7,354 bases of DNA from Bacteriovorax stolpii. Its GTDB lineage: Bacteria; Bdellovibrionota; Bacteriovoracia; Bacteriovoracales; Bacteriovoracaceae. The stretch covers positions 1 through 7,354 of the forward strand of contig CAMAYW010000116.1 in NCBI GenBank assembly GCA_945862475.1, given 5' to 3'. Both the position numbers and the translations under genes were made by a program. The notes beneath the pieces are model-generated. The model saw only the letters and a program-made list of their open reading frames with translations, made no database searches and was not told the origin of the DNA. Position 1 is the stretch's first letter, and each line of letters begins with the position of its first letter. Positions 1 to 6,547 of the stretch are shown in pieces.

Positions 1-107
1 TTCTTAATGAATCCATACACCATAGGGGTATATTTATCTTAAAGAGCACTAAACGACTCCTCACTTCCCGCCTGGTACTCGCTCATCAATTGTTCGTCAG
101 TTTTCAT
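1..107 (-). pseudogene. ECF sigma factor N-terminus interrupted by in-frame TAA (partial)
   Basis: Reading leftward from the ATG at 105-107 gives 22 codons beginning MKTDEQLMSEYQAG, then a TAA at 39-41, then 12 more in-frame codons, DKYTPMVYGFIK, to the window edge. The two pieces together match the start of region 2 of ECF-type (sigma-70 family) RNA polymerase sigma factors, where an acidic DE-LM-x-x-(Y/F)-x-x-G segment is followed by F-x-x-L-(Y/F)-x-x-Y and VY-x-(F/Y). The stop sits where that family has Tyr or Phe, so one base change from TAT or TAC would explain it. A weak AGG-type ribosome site lies a few bases upstream of the ATG. The gene starts 43 bp downstream of the E2 stop on the same strand. 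Only the first part is visible, so it may be a pseudogene, a sequencing error, or a chance resemblance over 34 residues. The family call is from motif pattern only. Confidence 0.5.
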
Positions 108-126
108 TGTTACCTAAGACGAAAAT

Positions 127-160
127 AAAGATATATTTGTGACAAAAAGACTATATCTTT
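127..160 (-). other. AT-rich imperfect hairpin at the end of the E2 gene
   Basis: A perfect 9-bp inverted repeat, aaagatata at 127-135 and tatatcttt at 152-160, encloses a second small palindrome (tttgtgacaaa, 136-146). It spans the E2 stop codon (151-153) and the start of the intergenic gap. On the minus strand it is followed by ATTTTC rather than a clean T-run. It could be a weak terminator of the operon or an operator for the downstream gene. In DNA this AT-rich it could also be chance. Confidence 0.25.
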
Positions 161-1218
161 CTAAGGGCCGTCTCAATTTCTTTTAAAAATTGAGCCGCGT
201 ACATCCCATCAATAATCCTATGATCAAATCCCAAAATAATATTGAAGGATTTCGTAAAAGGTGAAGGAGCACAGATACCTAGAATCGCTCCCTGATCTTT
301 ATTCACAACTGGCATGAAATCTTTAACTCCGAGAGAAGAGAGATCAGTCATCGTAAAAGTACCGTTAATAAGATCTGAACCCTTTAATTCATCCCTAACA
401 TAACTCATCGCGAGGTCTTTAAAAATCTTTGAAATTTCTGGCAAAGATAGCTGGTTAAAATTTTTGATCACTGGAACTTTAAGGCCTTTACCAATATTAA
501 TCGCGATCCCAAGATTATAATCACTATATTTTCTAATTTTATTTTTAGTGTAGCACGAGTTAACGTATGGAAATTTTTTTATGGCTGAAAGAGTGCCAAA
601 AGAAATAATCTCTCCGAGAGTTGTCCCTGTGTGATTTTTCTGAATCTTCTCTATGAGCTCTACTGAAATCTCTCTTGTTACCTTCGAATAGATCACATCA
701 CTCGATTGTTTTAAATAATGAATCTCAAATGCCTTCGTTGGACTTGGTTCTTCATCAATAAAATTAACGTCAGGAAGAATTTCAGATGATTGAGAAGATT
801 TTGAAACAAGATTATTTTTTTCTATATAATCCCTGACTTCCTTTTCACCCACCCGATCTCCAGAGCTAAGAAAAACGGAACTATCAATCCCATACTCATC
901 AATAATCTTCTGTGCCTTTCGAGTTATTCGTCCTGACTGAGAATCATTAACTTTGGATACTTCAGTAAAAATGAAGTCTTTATTTGTTGAGATAGCAAAA
1001 AGAGTATCCCCTATCTCAACTCGATCCCCTTCTTGGTGCTTATAGAATATATGGCCATCTTGGGGAGCTTCAACATCATAAGCATTTTTAGTCGCTTCCA
1101 AAGAACAAACGATTTCATTTGCCTTAACTTGAGACCCACTCTTTTTAGAAAGAGAAGCTACAATAACAAATTCATCATTAGGATTTTCTCTGTGAACTTT
1201 ATAAATAAAATCACTCAT
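151..1218 (-). CDS. Lipoyl-domain dihydrolipoamide acyltransferase (2-oxoacid dehydrogenase E2)
   Basis: E2-type enzymes carry an acyl group on a swinging lipoyl arm and pass it to a thiol acceptor, normally CoA. Counting from the preferred start, residues about 1-78 form a lipoyl domain with lysine 44 in LEATKNAYDVEAP, aligning with the usual E-T-D-K-A site. Residues about 95-135 resemble the peripheral-subunit-binding domain that docks E1 or E3 (RITRKAQKIIDEYGID). Residues about 165-355 are the catalytic domain, with the NGTFTMTDL segment and the active-site DHRIIDG near the C-terminus (His 333, Asp 337). The catalytic domain is compact, roughly 190 residues against about 230 usual, mainly from shortening before the LGIAINIGKGLKVPVI strand. 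I chose the ATG at 1216-1218 because GGGAG lies 7 bases upstream and it overlaps the E1 stop by 8 bp. An in-frame ATG at 1248 would add 10 residues but has no good ribosome site. It is the last gene of the ACP-E1-E2 run, so the acceptor may be the carrier protein rather than CoA (inference). Confidence 0.9.
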   Translation of the reverse strand: MSDFIYKVHRENPNDEFVIVASLSKKSGSQVKANEIVCSLEATKNAYDVEAPQDGHIFYKHQEGDRVEIGDTLFAISTNKDFIFTEVSKVNDSQSGRITRKAQKIIDEYGIDSSVFLSSGDRVGEKEVRDYIEKNNLVSKSSQSSEILPDVNFIDEEPSPTKAFEIHYLKQSSDVIYSKVTREISVELIEKIQKNHTGTTLGEIISFGTLSAIKKFPYVNSCYTKNKIRKYSDYNLGIAINIGKGLKVPVIKNFNQLSLPEISKIFKDLAMSYVRDELKGSDLINGTFTMTDLSSLGVKDFMPVVNKDQGAILGICAPSPFTKSFNIILGFDHRIIDGMYAAQFLKEIETALRKI

Positions 1219-3142
1219 CAAATAACTCCCAGATTGCATTCTCGACATCTTTTGACTTAGGTAAAACCTGCTTCTCTAAGTAAGTACTAGCTGGAAGAGG
1301 CAAAGGTTTAGCATTCAGTACTTTAGAATAAAAAGTGACTTCACTTGAAATTCGTTTTGAGATTTCACTTAGAAGTGAATCTGAAAGACTATGAACCGGA
1401 GTTCCTTCTTCAAGGAAAAGGATCTTCTTCGTCTTTTTTACAGATTCAGAAATCTCATTAATGAGATTAGGGCTATTGAGATCCAATGGATAAAAGACAT
1501 CAAGATAGACCTCTTCTTCGGAAAATATTTTCATTAATGGTTCTAAAGTTAATCCCATGGATCCAAGAGAAACAACCGTAATATCCGAACCTTCATCGGA
1601 GCGAAGTCTCGAATAAGGGAATTTCTCAGTGGATTCATAAAGCTCATAGAGATCTGGAACTTTCTTGAAAGGATCCTGAGAATAAAGAAGTTTATGTTCA
1701 AAAACAATTGCTGGATGCTCTACATGTGTTGAAAGGTTGCTATAGAATTTGAAAGCATCAACCCTTGGGTGAAAAACAAAAAAATCAAGATCAGGAATTC
1801 CTAAAAAATGTTTTTCAATACACTGACTATGAGTCGCCCCATACCCTCTTCCGCCCCCCATTGGAGTCCTGATAATCAAAGGAGCTTTAACAACTTTCCC
1901 AAACATTCTCTTCATTTTGGAGGCATGATTTAAAATTTGATCAAAGGCCAGTGCAAGGAAATCACCGAACATAATTTCAGAAAAAACCAATCGACCCGTT
2001 GTCGAAGCCCCTAAAGATATCCCAACAAGACTAGGTTCACTTATGGGCATATTAAGCACTCTTCCTTCAAATTGAGTCGATAGACCCTTTGAAGCCTTGA
2101 AGGCCCCACCATAAGGATCTTTAACATCCTCACCTAAAAATAAGGCTTCAGTATTTGAGGTAAAAATTTGATGAAAGGCTTTATTGATTTCCTTGAGCTG
2201 AGTCGTCTGGTTTTCAACAGGATTCAATTTATTTTCTAAGGATTGATTTTTAACAGATTTATCCATTTCTAATACAATTGAATCAGGCGTTTCAAGGGCC
2301 TTGTTGATCACCTGGTCAACATAGAGATCGAACTCTTTGATCTCATTTTCAACTTCAGGAATTGAAGTTTTTAAAAAAATATTTAATGAATCTCTCTCTT
2401 TTGCCTCATTAATTTCATTCGGATCACGTTGATCATCACCCTTTGAATGAGGGTTAAGTCTATAGGTCTGAACCTCAATTAAAGCAGGTCTTGAGTTATT
2501 TCTTACAAAACTTACCGCCATCCCCATTTTTTCAATCAGTAATTCCGGTTCATTAGTAGAGGCGCAAAAGTAATCGACCCCAAAAGCTCGAGCTCGGTTT
2601 TCAATAGTCCCAGAAAGAGTTTCATGCTGTGAGGTTGACTGAGAATAAAAGTTATTCTCAACGACAATCAGGTGAGCAAGATTATGTTTTGAAATAAAAT
2701 TGAGTGTTTCGTAAATAATACCCTGGCCAAGAGTACCGTCACCAATAAATGAAATCGCTATATTTTTATTCTTTGCAATTTTATTAGAAAGAGCAACTCC
2801 AGCGGCAGTAGGAACCATCCCACCCTGAATTCCAGATGAATAAAATCCATCCCTATGAATATGCTGACTACCACCAAAACCCTGATTAACGCCGTGAGGT
2901 TTTCCTAAAATTTCAGCGATGAGACCTTCAAAATCTTGGTAAATAGCAAGGTAATGGCCATGGCAACGATGATTAGAAACAACCACATCCCCAGAGGAAA
3001 GATGAGAAGCAAGAGAAATTCCAGAAAATTCCTGACCTACACATGTATGGATCGTTCCACCCACTAATCCCTTCCCAAACAAATCAAGAAGAGACTGTTC
3101 AACTTTACGAATTTTATAAGCAAGAAGGAATGAATCTTTCAT
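1211..3142 (-). CDS. Fused E1 alpha/beta thiamine-diphosphate 2-oxoacid dehydrogenase (or transketolase-like E1)
   Basis: A single 643-residue protein joins both E1 halves that are often separate genes. Residues about 5-250 are the alpha part: HRCHGH (58-62), GGSQHIH (90-96), and the ThDP/Mg motif GDG (134-136) followed by ENN (162-164). HSKGDD (232-237) corresponds to the alpha active-site loop. A linker of about 65 residues leads to the beta part from about residue 318: GEDV (337-340), PISE (366-369) with the ThDP-activating Glu, and GYGATHSQ (433-440) with catalytic His 438. A transketolase C-terminal domain covers about 519-643. All expected catalytic residues are present, so it should decarboxylate a 2-oxoacid and reductively acylate a lipoyl domain. 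Substrate cannot be read from sequence: pyruvate, a branched 2-oxoacid or a ketose phosphate are all possible. It starts 2 bp after the ACP stop with only a weak ribosome site, suggesting translational coupling, and its last 8 bp overlap E2. Fused E1 proteins also occur as ordinary branched-chain dehydrogenases in some bacteria. Confidence 0.93.
   Translation of the reverse strand: MKDSFLLAYKIRKVEQSLLDLFGKGLVGGTIHTCVGQEFSGISLASHLSSGDVVVSNHRCHGHYLAIYQDFEGLIAEILGKPHGVNQGFGGSQHIHRDGFYSSGIQGGMVPTAAGVALSNKIAKNKNIAISFIGDGTLGQGIIYETLNFISKHNLAHLIVVENNFYSQSTSQHETLSGTIENRARAFGVDYFCASTNEPELLIEKMGMAVSFVRNNSRPALIEVQTYRLNPHSKGDDQRDPNEINEAKERDSLNIFLKTSIPEVENEIKEFDLYVDQVINKALETPDSIVLEMDKSVKNQSLENKLNPVENQTTQLKEINKAFHQIFTSNTEALFLGEDVKDPYGGAFKASKGLSTQFEGRVLNMPISEPSLVGISLGASTTGRLVFSEIMFGDFLALAFDQILNHASKMKRMFGKVVKAPLIIRTPMGGGRGYGATHSQCIEKHFLGIPDLDFFVFHPRVDAFKFYSNLSTHVEHPAIVFEHKLLYSQDPFKKVPDLYELYESTEKFPYSRLRSDEGSDITVVSLGSMGLTLEPLMKIFSEEEVYLDVFYPLDLNSPNLINEISESVKKTKKILFLEEGTPVHSLSDSLLSEISKRISSEVTFYSKVLNAKPLPLPASTYLEKQVLPKSKDVENAIWELFDE
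1226..1230 (-). promoter_or_regulatory. Shine-Dalgarno deciding the E2 start
   Basis: GGGAG on the minus strand, 7 bases before the ATG at 1218 and inside the 3' end of the E1 gene. The alternative ATG at 1248 has no comparable motif, so this site favours the shorter 355-residue E2. Confidence 0.7.
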
Positions 3143-3144
3143 CT

Positions 3145-3384
3145 TTAATTTAATCTTGATTGAATTTCAGTCAGAATATTATCAACTGATGTGAGCACAG
3201 AAGCAGTCGCTCCATCAAAACGAAGGCCAAATGTTTTTTCAATTTCAACCAAAAGCGTAATGTGATGCATGGAATCCCAGTTACCAAAGTTTTCACGTGA
3301 AAGCTCTTTAGAAAACTCAAACTCCTCATCAAAAACTTTTGAGAAACATGAATTAATTTTTTCTAAAATTTGATTTTCAGTCAT
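3145..3384 (-). CDS. Acyl carrier protein
   Basis: This 79-residue acidic protein has the ACP fold signature. The phosphopantetheine attachment serine is Ser 38 in NWDSMHHITLLVEIEKTF, followed by helix II and FGLRF, as in carrier proteins of the PP-binding family (usual length 75-90). DSM replaces the common DSL. The ATG at 3382-3384 overlaps the TGA of the SGNH gene as ATGA and has GGAG 6 bases upstream. An in-frame TTG at 3396 would add four residues but is less likely. It sits between the SGNH/MBOAT genes and the E1/E2 genes, where DltC would lie in a D-alanylation operon. The likely role is to hold the acyl group as a thioester and present it to the MBOAT on the cytoplasmic face (inference). 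It would need a phosphopantetheinyl transferase encoded elsewhere. It is not obviously the housekeeping fatty-acid AcpP, as no fatty-acid synthesis genes are near. Confidence 0.9.
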   Translation of the reverse strand: MTENQILEKINSCFSKVFDEEFEFSKELSRENFGNWDSMHHITLLVEIEKTFGLRFDGATASVLTSVDNILTEIQSRLN

Positions 3385-4331
3385 TTTGGGCTCCAAACTT
3401 TTTCTAAAATGATTGTTGAATATTTCCGAGTGGGATGAGTCGAATTTCCAAAATATTCTTTGGTATTGAAATTCTTTACGTCCTCATTGGTAAAGTCATG
3501 AAACTCATCAAAGATTTCTTGCGCTGTTTTTTTATATAATGCAAACGACTCTCTCATGTGATCATCCGCCTGAATCCTATTGAAATGATCAATCGACAGT
3601 GGCGCAGAAATGACCACTAATTTTATTCCAGAAGAGCGGCTCTCCGATTGAATTTTCTTTAATAGATTCACTCTGTTTTCATCTAACTTCCAATTATTAT
3701 GTGAGAACTGAACAACTTCTATAGGCCCTGTGCCATCTTTTTGAGGAATATAATTTCCATGTTCAAGGTATTGATGACGAATCTCACCAAAAAGGTTGAT
3801 GAAAATGACTCTAAAAGTGTCTCTCAAGGCATCAAGAGTAATATAATTGTTTGAAAAAATATCCGCTTTAACATAGGTGTTTTTTGAATTCTCACCTAGA
3901 AAATCTTTTAGTGGCGATGAGTATAAAATTTTGTCTGTCTCATAGTTCTTATCAAGGTCAACAAAAGCGATCTGAAGAACGATCAATTTTGGAGTAAACT
4001 TTGATTTAATATGATTTATGATCGCCACATAGTCTTCAGGTGTCGTGTGCTGAACGGCATAGTTGAAGGTTTTAAGACCTGTAAGTCTCTCAAGATCTTC
4101 CGTATGATATTTGTGAGCGGTAGAACTTCCTATAATAAAAGCCTCATAATTTGTTTTAGAGCTTTCAAGCATGTAGAACTTATTATCCCTTGAGCTCGCC
4201 ACAGCTTTTGTTTTAAATCCAAAAAGATTAATTCCAAGCTTGTCGTAAGGATCAACGGCAACAATCAAGCCGTAGGCCAGAAAAAAGAAAGATCCAAAAT
4301 AAATAAAGAACAGACGGTTAAATTTAATCAT
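3381..4331 (-). CDS. Membrane-anchored SGNH/DltD-like acyl-transfer partner of the MBOAT
   Basis: The 316-residue protein begins with a hydrophobic segment (about residues 7-26) after a short basic N-terminus, consistent with a signal anchor that places the rest in the periplasm. The body resembles SGNH-fold proteins that work with MBOATs (DltD, AlgJ/AlgX type). IIGSSTAH (66-73) fits block I with a nucleophile serine (Ser 69 or 70), LIVLQIAFVD (116-125) is a core strand, and GNSTHP (295-300) fits block V with His 299. The usual Asp three residues before that His is Asn 296 here, so the triad may be altered or my alignment may be off. The ATG is 1 bp after the MBOAT stop with no clear ribosome site, pointing to coupled translation, and the 3' end overlaps the ACP start by 4 bp. 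The likely role is to receive or hand over the acyl group on the outer face. Family call is by motif and position; the exact substrate is unknown. Confidence 0.75.
   Translation of the reverse strand: MIKFNRLFFIYFGSFFFLAYGLIVAVDPYDKLGINLFGFKTKAVASSRDNKFYMLESSKTNYEAFIIGSSTAHKYHTEDLERLTGLKTFNYAVQHTTPEDYVAIINHIKSKFTPKLIVLQIAFVDLDKNYETDKILYSSPLKDFLGENSKNTYVKADIFSNNYITLDALRDTFRVIFINLFGEIRHQYLEHGNYIPQKDGTGPIEVVQFSHNNWKLDENRVNLLKKIQSESRSSGIKLVVISAPLSIDHFNRIQADDHMRESFALYKKTAQEIFDEFHDFTNEDVKNFNTKEYFGNSTHPTRKYSTIILEKVWSPK
3391..3394 (-). promoter_or_regulatory. Shine-Dalgarno deciding the ACP start
   Basis: GGAG on the minus strand, 6 bases upstream of the ATG at 3384. It lies downstream of the first base of the alternative TTG (3396), so it cannot serve that codon and supports the 79-residue product. 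Confidence 0.65.
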
Positions 4332-4332
4332 A

Positions 4333-5784
4333 TTAAAAATTGAAATAAATGAACTCAGTTAATCTATTGAGACCAAAAATACAAAGGACAAACATAATTG
4401 AACTCAATAAGGCCACCTTATGAGTCGGCTTAAAACCTTGATAAAGTTCAAATGAATTTTTATACCTTTTTACTAAAACAAGACAAAGGATGATCATTCC
4501 TAAATGTAAATTCTCGTCATTAATCATTCTAGGCCCGTATTTAATTCCGATAGAATTCATAAAGTCTGTCGAAAGGATTCCTTTTGGCATCTGGAAACCA
4601 GAGAAACCAAACATCCCTTTATAAACCTTAAGTGCACTTTCAACAGTCTTTGCTCGGAACATCGTAAAACACATCGAAACAAAGACAAAAGTCATGGGCC
4701 AAGAAACGTAGGTTGGAAGTTTTATTTTATATTTTTTCCAATTGTGATGAACAACAATCGCTGCTCCATGGAGGACACCAAAAATAACAAAAGTCCAAGC
4801 GGCTCCATGCCAGAGTCCTGCAATAGTCATTGCTAAAAACATCGAGAACATCATATACGGGAAAGTCATCTTAGGCATAGATCGTACAATAGGTGTAAAA
4901 ATATACGCCGTAATAAAATTAGTCAGCGTGATATGCCAGCGAGACCAAAAATCTACAATATTAGTCGATTTATAAGGAGACTTAAAGTTTGCCGGTATTT
5001 TTATGTTGAACATAGCACCAAGTCCGATCGCCATATCGGAATAACCACTAAAATCAAAATAAATCTGAAAGGCATAGGCCAGACAAGTTCCCCAAGCTGA
5101 GAAGAAATGTAGGTCCCCTACTTTGTTAAATCCTTCATTCGCAAAAGGAGCGAAAGTATCCGCAATGATAACTTTTTTAAAAAGACCCAAAACGAAAACA
5201 AAAATCCCAACAGAAAGACCCTCTGAACGGAAAACCTTATTATCCTTACTTTGAAACTGAGGAATAATATCTTTATAGTGAACAATGGGGCCTGCTACAA
5301 GTTGAGGGAAAAAGGTAACGAATAGGCCATAGTCTATAAATTTATTTTCCTTTGCCTGTCCCGCGTAAACGTCAATAACGAAGGCCAGTTGCTGCAGAGT
5401 AAAAAAAGAAATACCTAAAGGAAGGACGATCTTTAAAAGGCCAATGTCGGAGCCAAAAACAAAATTGATATTTTCAATGAAAAAATCCATATACTTAAAG
5501 AAACAAAGAAGACCAATATTAAAGACTATAGCAGAATAAAAAAGAACCTTTCGCTTGGATGGTTCCTTAATCTTAATTAAGAAATCAGATATAAAATAAT
5601 TCACCAAAATCGAGCATGTAATAAGAAGAGAATATTTTATATTTCCAAATGCATAGAAAAAGAGGGAGGAAAAAAAGAGCCAGTATTTTGCTTCAGTAAT
5701 CTTTTGAAATTTTAAAAAAAGAAAATACGTTATGACCGTTACCGGCAAAAAGGCAAAAATAAATAGATATGAATTAAAAAGCAT
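4333..5784 (-). CDS. MBOAT family membrane-bound O-acyltransferase (AlgI/DltB-like)
   Basis: A 483-residue polytopic membrane protein with about ten or more hydrophobic segments. It carries the standard MBOAT landmarks in order: the MLFNSYLFIF start, GISFFTLQQLAFVIDVY (124-140), FFPQLVAGPI (158-167), FDFSGYSDMAIGLG (243-256), NFKSPYKSTNIVDFWSRWH (266-284), and GLWHGAAW (323-330) with the conserved histidine His 326. A second His (339) follows in GVLHG. Length matches AlgI-type proteins (about 460-520). Such enzymes take an acyl group from a cytoplasmic donor and pass it across the membrane to a polysaccharide or teichoic acid, usually with an SGNH partner, which here is the next gene. Because a carrier protein follows, the donor is probably acyl-ACP as in DltB/DltC rather than acetyl-CoA (inference). 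The start is secure by family match although there is no Shine-Dalgarno. It is the first gene of the tight five-gene run. Confidence 0.94.
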   Translation of the reverse strand: MLFNSYLFIFAFLPVTVITYFLFLKFQKITEAKYWLFFSSLFFYAFGNIKYSLLITCSILVNYFISDFLIKIKEPSKRKVLFYSAIVFNIGLLCFFKYMDFFIENINFVFGSDIGLLKIVLPLGISFFTLQQLAFVIDVYAGQAKENKFIDYGLFVTFFPQLVAGPIVHYKDIIPQFQSKDNKVFRSEGLSVGIFVFVLGLFKKVIIADTFAPFANEGFNKVGDLHFFSAWGTCLAYAFQIYFDFSGYSDMAIGLGAMFNIKIPANFKSPYKSTNIVDFWSRWHITLTNFITAYIFTPIVRSMPKMTFPYMMFSMFLAMTIAGLWHGAAWTFVIFGVLHGAAIVVHHNWKKYKIKLPTYVSWPMTFVFVSMCFTMFRAKTVESALKVYKGMFGFSGFQMPKGILSTDFMNSIGIKYGPRMINDENLHLGMIILCLVLVKRYKNSFELYQGFKPTHKVALLSSIMFVLCIFGLNRLTEFIYFNF

Positions 5785-5791
5785 GGCAAAA

Positions 5792-5820
5792 ATTTAACAT
5801 GAAGAATCAAGGTTTGACTA
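5792..5820 (-). promoter_or_regulatory. Candidate promoter for the MBOAT operon
   Basis: In the 55-bp gap between the TatD gene and the MBOAT gene, TAGTCA (5815-5820) and TTAAAT (5792-5797) on the minus strand are separated by 17 bp. Each matches the sigma-70 consensus at 4 of 6 positions. Transcription would begin at about 5784-5785, that is at the MBOAT ATG, giving a leaderless message, which fits the absence of a ribosome site. The match is weak, and read-through from TatD is equally possible. Confidence 0.3.
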
Positions 5821-5839
5821 TGATTTATTGGCCGCAAGA

Positions 5840-6547
5840 TTAATGAGTTGGTTTTGTATTAAGCCCTCTAAAATTTAGCCATATTTGAGATTTTAGAAGA
5901 TCTAAATCCATCTGTAAGAAATGTGACGCTCGAAGATAAATTTCTTGAATATCCAAATGTTTTTGTTCATCTGTTTCTAAGAACAACCTATCCAAGGGCA
6001 CCAGCGGGATTAGATCCCTAATCTGCTGAGAATTATCTATCGATAACCCAAATGAAAAAAAGCATTTTGAATGAAGTCTGAGGAGATCCTTCATGAGCGA
6101 TTCATTTCCCCTAAAATCGTGAAAAATCCAAGGACTTTTAGGCCTTTTATCCTTCAAAATTTGTAAAAAGTCTGAACCAGCTTTTACATTATGGATAACC
6201 AGAGGAAGGTTGAATTTTTCTGAAAGCTCTAGATGCCAGTTAAATAATTCAATTTGAGTCTCTAAAAGTTCGGGATAAGCGCGATCAATGCCCGTCTCTC
6301 CTATTCCCCAAAGAGCACCTTTTGCTAGGAGCTCCTCTATCCGAATCTTCAAAGAACTAATTTCAGAAGAACTCAAATCCTCTAACCACCAAGGATGAAT
6401 TCCAGCGGTGAAAAGACTTTGAGGTAAAGAATCATCCGAGAGAAGTTCATTCGATGAAAGAGAAAAAACACTCACAAAATCAGACTTCTGATCTTTTCTG
6501 TGAGTGTGAATATCAAGGTAAGGAAGAGGTTCCAAGCTTAGTAACAA
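5840..6547 (-). CDS. TatD-family metal-dependent hydrolase (putative DNase)
   Basis: TatD proteins are TIM-barrel, divalent-metal hydrolases, several with 3'-5' exonuclease activity, acting in the cytoplasm. All ligand motifs are visible: YLDIHTH (10-16, the H-x-H pair), GIHPWW (49-54), GIGETGID (81-88, Glu 84), PLVIHN (115-120, His 119), FHDFRG (142-147, His 143) and LFLETD (188-193, Asp 193). At 235 residues it is slightly shorter than the usual 250-265 but looks complete. The first usable codon is TTG at 6547, which overlaps the preceding gene by 10 bp. A second TTG at 6535 is also possible, and neither has a clear ribosome site, so the exact start is uncertain. It is probably co-transcribed with the small secreted protein upstream. 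I see no mechanistic link to the acylation genes. Biological substrate not determinable. Confidence 0.88.
   Translation of the reverse strand: MLLSLEPLPYLDIHTHRKDQKSDFVSVFSLSSNELLSDDSLPQSLFTAGIHPWWLEDLSSSEISSLKIRIEELLAKGALWGIGETGIDRAYPELLETQIELFNWHLELSEKFNLPLVIHNVKAGSDFLQILKDKRPKSPWIFHDFRGNESLMKDLLRLHSKCFFSFGLSIDNSQQIRDLIPLVPLDRLFLETDEQKHLDIQEIYLRASHFLQMDLDLLKSQIWLNFRGLNTKPTH

Noticed and set aside
1219..1248. Longer E2 starting at the ATG at 1248
   Set aside because: No ribosome site, 38-bp overlap with E1, and the added residues precede the conserved lipoyl-domain start. The ATG at 1218 has GGGAG at good spacing.
1033..1260. Plus-strand open frame of 75 codons
   Set aside because: It lies opposite the conserved lipoyl domain of the E2 gene, and its translation is low-complexity with no recognisable motif.
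151..3142. An ordinary housekeeping pyruvate or branched-chain dehydrogenase operon
   Set aside because: Not excluded by enzyme sequence, but no E3 follows, and an ACP, SGNH protein and MBOAT are coupled directly upstream, which a housekeeping complex would not need.
3385..3396. ACP starting at TTG 3396
   Set aside because: Rare start codon, and the GGAG lies inside its own coding sequence. The ATG at 3384 has the ATGA overlap and correct spacing.
4011..4193. Plus-strand open frame of 60 codons
   Set aside because: Antisense to the SGNH gene, which has conserved motifs; no ribosome site or motif of its own.
3145..5784. A standard D-alanylation (dlt) operon
   Set aside because: No DltA-type adenylating enzyme lies in the tightly coupled block, and the MBOAT and SGNH motifs look at least as close to the AlgI/AlgJ style.
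5820..5842. GC-rich TTGCGGCCAA near the TatD stop as a terminator
   Set aside because: The self-complementary part is too short for a stable hairpin and no T-run follows on the minus strand.
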